A stretch of DNA of 64,000 nt from Eubacterium sp. (lineage in GTDB: Bacteria; Bacillota; Clostridia; Lachnospirales; Lachnospiraceae), in contig JAETSX010000051.1 in NCBI GenBank assembly GCA_021769425.1, positions 38,584 through 102,583 of the forward strand, in the 5' to 3' direction. Positions 1-7,161 of this stretch are shown piece by piece. Positions within the stretch are counted from its first letter, which is position 1; each line of letters starts with the position of its first letter. The notes beneath the pieces are model-generated. The model had not been told where the DNA came from, made no database searches, and was given only the letters and a program-made list of their open reading frames with translations. The position numbers and the translations under genes are program-made.

Positions 1-1
1 G

Positions 2-328
2 ACAATTTGCAGGTTACAGAATCATTTGAGGGGAAGCCGGTTAGAAATATTTTCCAATGGGGCGAAGGTGTATGCGGTGCCGAAAAAACTCAGCAAGGGG
101 GAAGCAGTCAGAAGGTTCCGGCAGAAAATACAGGCCGGCACAGTGGCTGCGGCTGGGGACAGCCGGTTCGATATTTCCATGCTGGAAGAAGCGGATCTGG
201 CATTGGCAGAGCACGGCCTGATTGGGGAGAGGATTCGGGGAGAACATGTGGTTTATCTGGGGGAGGATGGGATCTTTTCGGATGAAATATTAAAATATAT
301 TTTGTCAGCAGAGGAAAATATTCAATGA
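2..328 (+). CDS. HAD-superfamily hydrolase, C-terminal part (5' end outside window)
   Basis: The frame is open from the window edge, so only about the last 108 residues are visible. They read as the end of a Cof-type HAD phosphatase. A KGEAVRRF segment provides the usual lysine of motif III, and AAGDSRFDISMLEEADLALA is the motif IV region carrying the Mg2+-binding acidic residues. The closing stretch (VVYLGEDGIFSDEILKYIL) resembles the C-terminal helix of these enzymes. HAD enzymes of this type dephosphorylate small cytoplasmic phosphoesters; the substrate cannot be told from this fragment. A TTG at 26 could act as a start, but the homology-like reading continues upstream of it. Confidence 0.75.
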   Translation, partial: TICRLQNHLRGSRLEIFSNGAKVYAVPKKLSKGEAVRRFRQKIQAGTVAAAGDSRFDISMLEEADLALAEHGLIGERIRGEHVVYLGEDGIFSDEILKYILSAEENIQ

Positions 329-446
329 AATCATATCATCAGATATGTTATGTGAAAAAGCGTATAAAAAATAGGGAGAATTAGTGTGAAAAAAGATTTT
401 CATTACTATTTGTGCCTAAGTGAAACGCAAGGAATGGGTGATTATT

Positions 447-1241
447 ATGAGCATATGCAAAATAGACAAAGAACAGATGCAAAAAATAGCCCCTCTGTTT
501 GCCGGCTGGGAGGAATCTTTAATCTGGTCCTGCCTGCAGGGCTGCATGGGCGAAGCATGGGCAGACAGCGTACAGAGACCGGAGGCGGCCAGAATCCTGC
601 TGGCGGATTTCTGCTTTTTTGCCGGAAAGGCCAATCGGGAATTGGTGACGGAAGAAATCAGGAATCAGGTCAGGGAATTTGTCATTATGGCGCCTCCGTT
701 GGATGAAACAGGAGAGAGCTGGGCCAGAGAGATTGAGCAGGCGTACGGAGACAACTGCAGGCGGGTGGAGCGGTACGCCATCAAAAAGGAGCCGGGAATA
801 TTTGACAGAGAACATCTGAGAAAAATGGCGGACAGTCTTCCAAAAGATTATGAAATTAAGCTGATAGATGAAGACATATTCGCACAGACCAGAAAGTCAC
901 AGTGGTCTGTGGACTTTACCTCCCAGTTTGCAGATTATGAAGAGTACCGCAGGCGGGGCTTGGGCGCTGCGGTTCTTTATCGGGGAGAGCTGGTGTCGGG
1001 AGCTTCCTCCTATACAGTGTACCGGGAGGGAATTGAAATAGAAATCGGCACAAGAGAGGATTTCAGAAGAAAGGGCCTGGCTTCTGCCTGCGGGGCAAGG
1101 CTGATTCTGGAGTGTATAGAACGGGAATGGTATCCAAGCTGGGATGCTCAGAACTGGTGGTCGGTAAAACTGGCGGAAAAGCTGGGGTATCATTTTGACA
1201 GAGCCTATCCGGCTTACGAAGTCTATAAATTGGGCGGATAG
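447..1241 (+). CDS. GNAT-family N-acetyltransferase, 264 aa
   Basis: Probable acetyl-CoA-dependent acetyltransferase with an unknown acceptor. The C-terminal third holds the GNAT core: an IEIEIGTREDFRRKGLASAC segment, where RRKGLA matches the Q/RxxGxA acetyl-CoA loop, followed by the 'WDAQNWWSVKLAEKLGY' end that is typical of the GNAT_acetyltran (PF12746-like) group. The N-terminal half is the variable part of that group. The ATG at 447 is chosen because a purine-rich AAGGAATGGG lies upstream; a GTG at 420 would add nine residues that do not look conserved. The gene stands alone, 118 bp after the HAD gene, and is followed by a hairpin. Confidence 0.8.
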   Translation: MSICKIDKEQMQKIAPLFAGWEESLIWSCLQGCMGEAWADSVQRPEAARILLADFCFFAGKANRELVTEEIRNQVREFVIMAPPLDETGESWAREIEQAYGDNCRRVERYAIKKEPGIFDREHLRKMADSLPKDYEIKLIDEDIFAQTRKSQWSVDFTSQFADYEEYRRRGLGAAVLYRGELVSGASSYTVYREGIEIEIGTREDFRRKGLASACGARLILECIEREWYPSWDAQNWWSVKLAEKLGYHFDRAYPAYEVYKLGG

Positions 1242-1320
1242 GCTTTTGACGCTGCGGCTTCTATGGCATTTGGTTACGCTTTTTTAGAACGGCATATGTC
1301 CCAAGACAGATCCTGCAAAA

Positions 1321-1360
1321 GGGCTGCCGCAATTGTTTGCTGCGGCAGCCCTGGGTCTTT
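1321..1360. terminator. Intrinsic-terminator-like hairpin
   Basis: A perfect 11-bp stem (GGGCTGCCGCA, 1321-1331, with TGCGGCAGCCC, 1341-1351) encloses a 9-nt loop and is followed by TGGGTCTTT. The T-run is weak. It lies between the GNAT gene and the convergent purine permease gene. Confidence 0.55.
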
Positions 1361-1396
1361 GGCATTTACTATGAAAGTCTCCGACTTCCATAGTAT

Positions 1397-1521
1397 GGAT
1401 GGCCATGCGGCCCGTGGCACGACAGGCTGAGCATGATGGGGGTTACTGGGAAAGCAAAAGCTATCCCGGTAAGGATGTCCATGCGGCCTGCCGCCCGGAA
1501 GGCTAAAGCATGATGGAGGTT
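1397..1521. repeat. Two imperfect ~49-bp direct copies
   Basis: GGATGGCCATGCGG at 1397 and GGATGTCCATGCGG at 1473 start two related blocks that both end in GGCT..GCATGATGG.GG. The spacing is 76-77 bp. The block lies in the noncoding gap downstream of the permease gene. No protein or RNA family was recognised. Confidence 0.45.
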
Positions 1522-2892
1522 TTATAAAAAGATATATTTCAGGATAAACAGAATGGTCAGTACATACATCAGAATACTGATTTTCTTCTCCCCTGCCTTA
1601 CCGGTCAGCAGGTTGATGATGGTCCAGGAAATCACGCCTATTGCGATCCCTTCTGAAATACTGTAGGCCAAAGGCATGGCAATAATACAGAGGAATGCAG
1701 GAATTGCGTCGCCCATATCTTCAAAATCAATTTTTGCCACAGCGCTCATCATATAGAATCCTACAATAATCAGTGCAGGTGCAATGGCAAAAGAAGGAAT
1801 GCTTAAGAAAAGCGGGGAGAAAATCACGGATAACAGGAATAACAGCCCTGTGACAAGGGAAGTAAGTCCGGTGCGTCCGCCTGCCGTTACGCCGGCAGCG
1901 CTTTCCACATAAGTGGTAGTGGTAGAAGTTCCGAATAAAGCGCCTACGCAGGTGGCGATTGCATCGGATAACAGAGCCGGCTTGATTCCGGGAAGCTTCC
2001 CGTTTTCATCCAGCATGTCCGCTTTGGAGGAAACGCCAATCAGAGCGCCGAGAGTATCGAATAAATCCACAAACAGAAAAGAGAACATGATGATGATAAA
2101 GTTTCCGATGTTAAAACTGCTGAAATCCACTTGAAAGACAGCTCCGAAAGTTTCCGTAAAGGAAGAAAAATCAAGGCTGACAATGCCGGAAGGAATGACA
2201 GAGTACATGCCTGCGTCCGGGGAAGGAACATAGATTCCGGCCAGTTCGCAGAGGATACCCAAAACCCAGGTGATCAGAATACTGATTAAGATACCGCCTT
2301 TCACTTGTTTTACCAGTAAAACAGCAGTAATCAGCACGCCAAGCAGGGCAAGAATTGCGCCTACGCCGACGGAATGGAAATTCTCTCCCTTGAAGGTCTG
2401 GTAAGTTACCAGTGTGGAGTCGCTGTGCACAATCAGCTTTGCGTCCTGCAGCCCGATAAAGGCGATAAACAGGCCGATGCCCACGCTGACAGCAGATTTC
2501 AGGGTCGTAGGAATGGCATTGAAAATTGCTTCCCGCACATTGGTCAAAGATAACAAAATAAAGAGGATGCCTTCTACAAATACTGCAAATAACGCCACCT
2601 GCCAGCTATAGCCCATGCCGATAACAACCGTATAGGCGAAATAGGCGTTCAGTCCCATGCCGGGAGCCAGTGCAAAGGGATAATTGGCTAAGAATGCCAT
2701 AAGCAGCGTGCCCACAAAGGAAGCCAGCGCCGTGGCAATCATGACCGCATTGGGATTCATGCCAGCGGCGGACAAAATGTTGGGATTGACGGCAAGAATA
2801 TATGCCATAGTCATAAATGTTGTTAATCCTGCAATGACTTCCGTCTTTACGTTTGTGTTGTTTTGTTCCAGTTTGAAAAATTTTTCCAGCAT
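1522..2892 (-). CDS. NCS2/AzgA-type purine permease (guanine/hypoxanthine), 456 aa
   Basis: Inner-membrane importer of nucleobases, by family knowledge most likely hypoxanthine or guanine coupled to protons. The protein starts MLEKFFKLEQNNTNVKTEVI and then AGLTTFMTMAYILAVNP, the hallmark N-terminus of the PbuG/AzgA branch. About a dozen hydrophobic segments follow. GTSTTTTYVESAAGVTAGGR is the conserved NCS2 signature region. Length is normal for the branch. The start at 2892 has an AAAGGAGAG ribosome site. An extended -10 promoter lies upstream; no purine riboswitch fold was recognised between promoter and start. It is a single-gene unit. Confidence 0.92.
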   Translation of the reverse strand: MLEKFFKLEQNNTNVKTEVIAGLTTFMTMAYILAVNPNILSAAGMNPNAVMIATALASFVGTLLMAFLANYPFALAPGMGLNAYFAYTVVIGMGYSWQVALFAVFVEGILFILLSLTNVREAIFNAIPTTLKSAVSVGIGLFIAFIGLQDAKLIVHSDSTLVTYQTFKGENFHSVGVGAILALLGVLITAVLLVKQVKGGILISILITWVLGILCELAGIYVPSPDAGMYSVIPSGIVSLDFSSFTETFGAVFQVDFSSFNIGNFIIIMFSFLFVDLFDTLGALIGVSSKADMLDENGKLPGIKPALLSDAIATCVGALFGTSTTTTYVESAAGVTAGGRTGLTSLVTGLLFLLSVIFSPLFLSIPSFAIAPALIIVGFYMMSAVAKIDFEDMGDAIPAFLCIIAMPLAYSISEGIAIGVISWTIINLLTGKAGEKKISILMYVLTILFILKYIFL

Positions 2893-2927
2893 AAAATTTA
2901 CTCTCCTTTTCCGAAAATATGAAAGTA

Positions 2928-2956
2928 ATTATATCACGTATTTAGAAAAAATACTA
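2928..2956 (-). promoter_or_regulatory. Putative promoter of the purine permease
   Basis: On the minus strand TGATATAAT (-10 hexamer at 2933-2928) is an extended -10 element. The hexamer 17 bp upstream, TAGTAT, is a poor -35. Confidence 0.45.
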
Positions 2957-3047
2957 TGGAAAAATACTTTTCCTTTGATTTTATTTGTGTTACAATGAGT
3001 TGCGCCATAGCGCAGGCGGGCCATCACCCTGCCGCGTTTTGACAAAT

Positions 3048-3076
3048 GTTACAATGAGTAAGTTTTTTCATATAAT
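3048..3076 (+). promoter_or_regulatory. Putative promoter of the CDF transporter
   Basis: GTTACA at 3048-3053, a 17-bp spacer and TATAAT at 3071-3076. The -35 is weak and the -10 is perfect. Confidence 0.5.
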
Positions 3077-3108
3077 ACTAGGAAAACCAGGGAATGGAAG
3101 GCAATTAT

Positions 3109-4311
3109 ATGAAAAAAATTCAGGGGGCAGATATGGTTACGATATTGATAAACTTGCTGATTAAAGAGAAAGATGATGTAAAAAATCCAGCAGTCCGCCA
3201 ACAGTATGGAATACTCTGCGGAACGGTTGGAATTGTTTTGAATTTTTTGCTGTTTTTGGGAAAATTTCTGGCAGGGGCCGTCAGTAATTCCATATCAGTG
3301 ACAGCAGATGCTTTCAATAACCTGTCAGACGCCGGTTCTTCCTGCGTCACTCTGGTGGGATTTAAGATGGCGGGAGCCAAGCCGGATGTGGGGCATCCTT
3401 TTGGACATGGACGAATAGAATATATTGCAGGGTTGATTGTATCCGGGGCAATTCTTCTGATGGCGGTGGAGCTGGTGCGGACTTCTGTGGATAAAATTCT
3501 TCATCCCCAGGAAGTGGAGTTCCGGATTCTGACAGGCGTAATTTTGCTGATTTCTATTCTGGTAAAGCTTTATATGGCATATTATAATTTCAGAATCGGC
3601 AAAAAAGTAGATTCTGCAGCCATGCGCGCCACGGCAACAGACAGTTTAAGCGATACCTGTGCAACTACGGTGGTTCTTCTGTCAGCCATTGTGGGCGAAG
3701 TGACAGGATTGAAAATTGACGGCTACTGCGGCGTTCTGGTGGGAATTTTTATTTTTTATGCAGGAATCTGCGCGGCGAAAGAGACGCTGGATCCTTTGCT
3801 GGGGCAGGCGCCGGAAGAGACGCTGGTGCGGCAGATAGAGGAAATCGTGCTGTCGTCAGAGCAAATCTGCGGGATACATGATTTGCTGGTCCATGATTAC
3901 GGGCCGGGCCGGCTGATGATTTCTCTTCATGCAGAAGTTCCAGCAGAGGGAAATATTCTGGAACTCCATGACATCATAGACAATACGGAAGTGGAGCTGC
4001 GCCGGAAATTAAACTGTGATGCGGTAATTCATATGGATCCGGTGGTGACGAAAGATGAACATGTGCTGAATCTGCAAAAGCAGGTTGGGGAAATTATAAA
4101 AAGCATTGACCCGGTGATTTCCATGCATGATTTCCGGGTGGTTGCAGGCCCCAGCCATACAAATCTGATTTTTGACATCGTGGTTCCGTATGAATATGAA
4201 ATCAGCGATGAGGGATTGACAAAACAGATACAGAGTCGGATAACAAAGAAATTAGGGGAAAACTATTTTGTGGTAATTCAGGTAGATAAAGCATACTGTA
4301 AACAGGAATAA
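3109..4311 (+). CDS. Cation diffusion facilitator (CDF) metal transporter, 400 aa
   Basis: Membrane antiporter that exports divalent metals (Zn, Mn, Fe or Co type; the specificity is not decided here). The N-terminal 220 residues carry about six membrane segments with CDF motifs: TADAFNNLSDAGSS in TM2, GHPFGHGRIEYI after TM2, and ATATDSLSDTCATT in TM5. The C-terminal ~180 residues form a cytoplasmic ferredoxin-like domain, apparently extended or duplicated (HDLLVHDYGPGRLMISLHAE and later HDFRVVAGPSHTNLIFDIVV). The longer ORF begins at 3094, but GGAAGG is placed 7 nt before the ATG at 3109, so 3109 is preferred. Confidence 0.9.
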   Translation: MKKIQGADMVTILINLLIKEKDDVKNPAVRQQYGILCGTVGIVLNFLLFLGKFLAGAVSNSISVTADAFNNLSDAGSSCVTLVGFKMAGAKPDVGHPFGHGRIEYIAGLIVSGAILLMAVELVRTSVDKILHPQEVEFRILTGVILLISILVKLYMAYYNFRIGKKVDSAAMRATATDSLSDTCATTVVLLSAIVGEVTGLKIDGYCGVLVGIFIFYAGICAAKETLDPLLGQAPEETLVRQIEEIVLSSEQICGIHDLLVHDYGPGRLMISLHAEVPAEGNILELHDIIDNTEVELRRKLNCDAVIHMDPVVTKDEHVLNLQKQVGEIIKSIDPVISMHDFRVVAGPSHTNLIFDIVVPYEYEISDEGLTKQIQSRITKKLGENYFVVIQVDKAYCKQE

Positions 4312-4525
4312 GATTGGTACTTTAGGGAGATAATCAGAAGAAGAGCGGGAAAATGCATGAAAAAATGTTTAATTTTTCTTGTATAAAGTGTATTTTTTCA
4401 GTGGAAATTGCCAGTTTTTCAGAAACCGCTTGAAAAAGAAAGTTGGTTGGGGTATATTTATTACGGTATATAGCGCATGTGTGAACAGGTTGTATGTTAG
4501 TATTACATGTAGAAAGAGAGATAAG

Positions 4526-4780
4526 ATGAGCGAAAAGAAAATTATTGTATCTAATGTAGCTAAAGAGTACAGCAATCCAATTGCAGAGTTGGTGCAGGTG
4601 GCTTGCCAGTTTGACAGTGAGATCAGGTTGGAAAGCAGCGAGGCAAAAATTAACGCAAAGAGCATTATGGGAATCATGGCATTTAATCCGTCAAAGGGAA
4701 TGACTGTAAATATAGTGGCCGATGGAAGCGATGAAGAAGAAGCACTGTTGGCAATGGAAAAATTTTTAGTCTGTCAGTAA
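4526..4780 (+). CDS. Crh-like HPr-fold protein lacking the catalytic histidine, 84 aa
   Basis: The protein aligns with HPr along its whole length (FDS.I.L at 29-35, INAKSIMGIM at 42-51). The active-site triplet His15-x-Arg17 of HPr is here Tyr15-Ser-Asn17, followed by Pro18, so it should not carry PTS phosphate from EI. Ser46, which HPr kinase phosphorylates, is kept in its KSIMG context. This combination is the logic of Bacillus Crh, a purely regulatory cofactor for CcpA or metabolic enzymes. The role here is inferred. The ATG at 4526 follows AGAAAGAGAG; the upstream in-frame reading lacks HPr similarity. The DUF6465-like gene follows 21 bp later. Confidence 0.85.
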   Translation: MSEKKIIVSNVAKEYSNPIAELVQVACQFDSEIRLESSEAKINAKSIMGIMAFNPSKGMTVNIVADGSDEEEALLAMEKFLVCQ

Positions 4781-4801
4781 AAAACAGGGAGGAAACAAGA
4801 A

Positions 4802-5227
4802 ATGGAAAAGAGAGAAGCAAAGACAACTCCGGCAAAAACAGCAGCAGCAAAATCTGCTGCAGAGGTAAAAGAAGAAACCGCTGCAGTGAAAGAAACTGCT
4901 GCAAAGGCAGAGACAAAAGAGACAGCAAAGAAAGAAGAACCGAAGAAAGAGACAGTTAAGAAAGAAACAGCGGCAAAGAAACCAACCAAGAAAACTCCGG
5001 CAAAGAAAACAGAAACCAAGAAGGCAGAGAAAGTAGAAGAAATCTACCTTCAGTTCCACGGACAGGAAATCGTTACAAGGGATGTAATGGAAAGGGCGAA
5101 ACAGGCTTACGTTGCAGAAGGACACAGAGAATCATCTATCAAATCTATTCGTTTGTACATCAAACCGGAAGAAAACATGGCTTATTATGTAATTAACGAG
5201 AAAATTGCCGGGGGCGTAGCTTTATAA
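4802..5227 (+). CDS. DUF6465-like protein with Lys/Ala/Glu-rich N-terminal tail, 141 aa
   Basis: Residues 1 to about 78 are low complexity, a histone-H1-like mix of K, A, E, T and P with repeated AKKE/KKET blocks. The last ~63 residues form a compact domain beginning EEIYLQFHGQEI and including SIRLYIKPEENMAYYVI, which resembles the DUF6465 domain common in Lachnospiraceae. The function of that domain is unknown. The basic tail suggests nucleic-acid binding, but that is inference. The ribosome site is AGGGAGGAAAC before 4802. It is probably co-transcribed with the Crh-like gene and ends at a terminator. Confidence 0.8.
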   Translation: MEKREAKTTPAKTAAAKSAAEVKEETAAVKETAAKAETKETAKKEEPKKETVKKETAAKKPTKKTPAKKTETKKAEKVEEIYLQFHGQEIVTRDVMERAKQAYVAEGHRESSIKSIRLYIKPEENMAYYVINEKIAGGVAL

Positions 5228-5252
5228 ATAGGAAGAATAAGGTAATATTCGG

Positions 5253-5290
5253 AATCCACTTGTTGTTTGTGCGGCAAGTGGATTTGTTGT
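5253..5290 (+). terminator. Terminator after the Crh-like/DUF6465-like operon
   Basis: A perfect 10-bp stem AATCCACTTG (5253-5262) / CAAGTGGATT (5275-5284), a 12-nt loop, followed by TGTTGT. Confidence 0.6.
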
Positions 5291-5363
5291 ACCATAATCA
5301 TTTCGTATGGTAATCTGTGCCTGTTTCTATGCATGGCGCACCCCCTGTGCAGAGGGAGATATT

Positions 5364-6434
5364 ATGCAAAGGATTATTATAGCAGACGATGTGGAAATCA
5401 ATCGTGAATTGCTGAATCATATACTGAAAGATGATTATATCATAGAGATGGCAGAAGACGGACAGCAGGCGCTGGAGAAATTAGAAACATACAGGAAAGA
5501 GACAGCCGTTGTCTTGTTGGATTTGCAGATGCCGAAAATTGACGGCTACACTGTTATTGCGGAGATGAAAAAGAGAGGATGGATGAAACAGATTCCGGTC
5601 CTTGTCATCAGCGGTGAATTTGCGGTGGAGGTAGAAAATCTGTGCTTTGAGCTGGGCGTTTCTGATTTTATACATAAACCCTTTGAGGGCACCATTGTAA
5701 AGAACCGGATTCGGAATGCAGTGGAACTGTTTTCTCATAAAAATCAATTGGAACAGAAAGTGGAAGAACAGGAAAAGGCGCTGAAGCGTCAATCCCATAT
5801 TATTCAGATGCAGGAAGAGCAGCTTCGCAAGGCAAAGCCTTTCAGTAAACTTATGATGGAATACCGTGCAGCTATTATGGAGGTTGAGACGAAGTTAAAG
5901 GTATTAAATGAAGAGTTTTCTCAGGAGTATAACAGGAATCCCTTTGAGTCTATCAAGAGCAGGCTGAAATCACCCTCCAGTATTTTTGAAAAATTAGAGC
6001 GGAAAGGATTTCCGGTTACCGTGGAAAGTATCCGGGAAAATCTTAACGATGTGGCGGGAGTCCGGGTTATCTGTTCCTTTCCCGATGACATTTACCGTCT
6101 GGCGGAACTGTTCACCAGCCAGGATGATATTTTCCTGGTGCGGGAAAAAGATTATATTAAGGCGCCCAAACCCAACGGATACCGAAGCCTTCATCTGATT
6201 CTGAATGTGCCGATTTTTCTCTCGGATAAGAAAGAATATATGAAAGTGGAGCTGCAGTTCCGCACTATTGCAATGGATTTTTGGGCCAGTCTGGAGCATA
6301 AGCTGAAATATAAAAAAGACGTGGCCGATACCGATGAAATTGTAAGCCGGCTGAAAGCCTGTGCAGATTCCATTGAGGAGCTGGATTATCAGATGCAGGA
6401 AATCCGCAATCAGATAGACCGTTCCAGAGAATAG
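5364..6434 (+). CDS. Receiver domain fused to RelQ/RelP-like (p)ppGpp synthetase, 356 aa
   Basis: Two-domain protein. Residues 1 to ~120 are a CheY-like receiver with a complete phosphorylation set: Asp8-Asp9, phosphoacceptor Asp53 (LLDLQMP), Ser83 and Lys105 (KPF). A predicted coiled coil spans about 122-160 (LEQKVEEQEKALKR). Residues ~165-320 match small alarmone synthetases: IKSRLKSPSSIFEKL (197-211), the NDVAGVRVIC strand (228-237) with its acidic residue, the KAPKPNGYRSLHLI loop (266-279), VELQFRTIAMDFWASLEHKL (295-314). No HD hydrolase domain is present, so the enzyme should only make alarmone from ATP and GTP/GDP. The start at 5364 follows AGAGGGAG; the longer reading from 5307 lacks receiver similarity. 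It lies 55 bp before the BceR-like gene. Confidence 0.88.
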   Translation: MQRIIIADDVEINRELLNHILKDDYIIEMAEDGQQALEKLETYRKETAVVLLDLQMPKIDGYTVIAEMKKRGWMKQIPVLVISGEFAVEVENLCFELGVSDFIHKPFEGTIVKNRIRNAVELFSHKNQLEQKVEEQEKALKRQSHIIQMQEEQLRKAKPFSKLMMEYRAAIMEVETKLKVLNEEFSQEYNRNPFESIKSRLKSPSSIFEKLERKGFPVTVESIRENLNDVAGVRVICSFPDDIYRLAELFTSQDDIFLVREKDYIKAPKPNGYRSLHLILNVPIFLSDKKEYMKVELQFRTIAMDFWASLEHKLKYKKDVADTDEIVSRLKACADSIEELDYQMQEIRNQIDRSRE

Positions 6435-6489
6435 CGGCAGGGGAATGCCGGCAATTGCCCGCTGCCGGGAATGAAAGGAGAGGCATGGA

Positions 6490-7161
6490 ATGTACAAATT
6501 ATTGGTTGTGGAAGATGACGAGGTAATTGCACAGGCAGTAAAAAACCATATGGAAAGCTGGGGCTACCAGGTGGTATGCACAGAGGATTTTAAAGATGTG
6601 CTGCAGACATTTGTGGAAGAAAAACCTCAGCTTGTGCTGATGGACATTTCCCTTCCCTTTTATAACGGATTTCACTGGTGTGACGCCATACGGGGAATTT
6701 CCAAAGTGCCCGTTATTTTTATTTCCTCAGCTTCTGATAATATGAATATTGTGATGGCAGTCAATATGGGCGGAGATGATTTTGTGGCTAAGCCCTTTGA
6801 CCTGAATGTGCTGCAGGCCAAGATACAGGCAATGCTTCGAAGGACTTATGATTTTGCAGGAGAGAGCAGTCTGTTGGAGCATAAAGGGATGATTTTTGAC
6901 AGCAGCAGGGGGTTTGTGACCTATGAAGGGAAACAGGCGGAGCTGACCAAGAATGAGATGGGTATTCTAAAAGCGCTGTTGGAACAAAAAGGCAAGATTG
7001 TAACCAGAGATAAGCTGATGGAGCGGCTTTGGGAATCGGACAGCTTTATTGACGACAATACCCTGACGGTAAATGTGGCCCGGCTGCGGAAAAAGCTGGA
7101 TGGGATTGGAATTGTAGATATGATTAAGACCAGAAAGGGAATCGGGTATGCGGTGGATTAA
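6490..7161 (+). CDS. OmpR-family response regulator, BceR-like, 223 aa
   Basis: The N-terminal receiver has EDDEVIA, the phosphoacceptor Asp in LVLMDISLPFYNG and the KPFDLNVL lysine. The C-terminal winged helix contains TKNEMGILKALLEQKGKIV and LTVNVARLRKKL, the recognition-helix pattern of BceR/GraR-type regulators. By family it activates the downstream ABC transporter when antimicrobial peptides such as bacitracin are sensed. The 3' end overlaps the kinase gene by 14 bp, so the two are translationally coupled. A GC-rich imperfect hairpin (about 6435-6466) separates it from the REC-synthetase gene and may uncouple their transcription. Confidence 0.92.
   Translation: MYKLLVVEDDEVIAQAVKNHMESWGYQVVCTEDFKDVLQTFVEEKPQLVLMDISLPFYNGFHWCDAIRGISKVPVIFISSASDNMNIVMAVNMGGDDFVAKPFDLNVLQAKIQAMLRRTYDFAGESSLLEHKGMIFDSSRGFVTYEGKQAELTKNEMGILKALLEQKGKIVTRDKLMERLWESDSFIDDNTLTVNVARLRKKLDGIGIVDMIKTRKGIGYAVD

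Noticed and set aside
2893..3047. Possible purine riboswitch upstream of the purine permease
   Set aside because: The leader is short and A/T-rich and lacks the conserved purine-aptamer junction elements.
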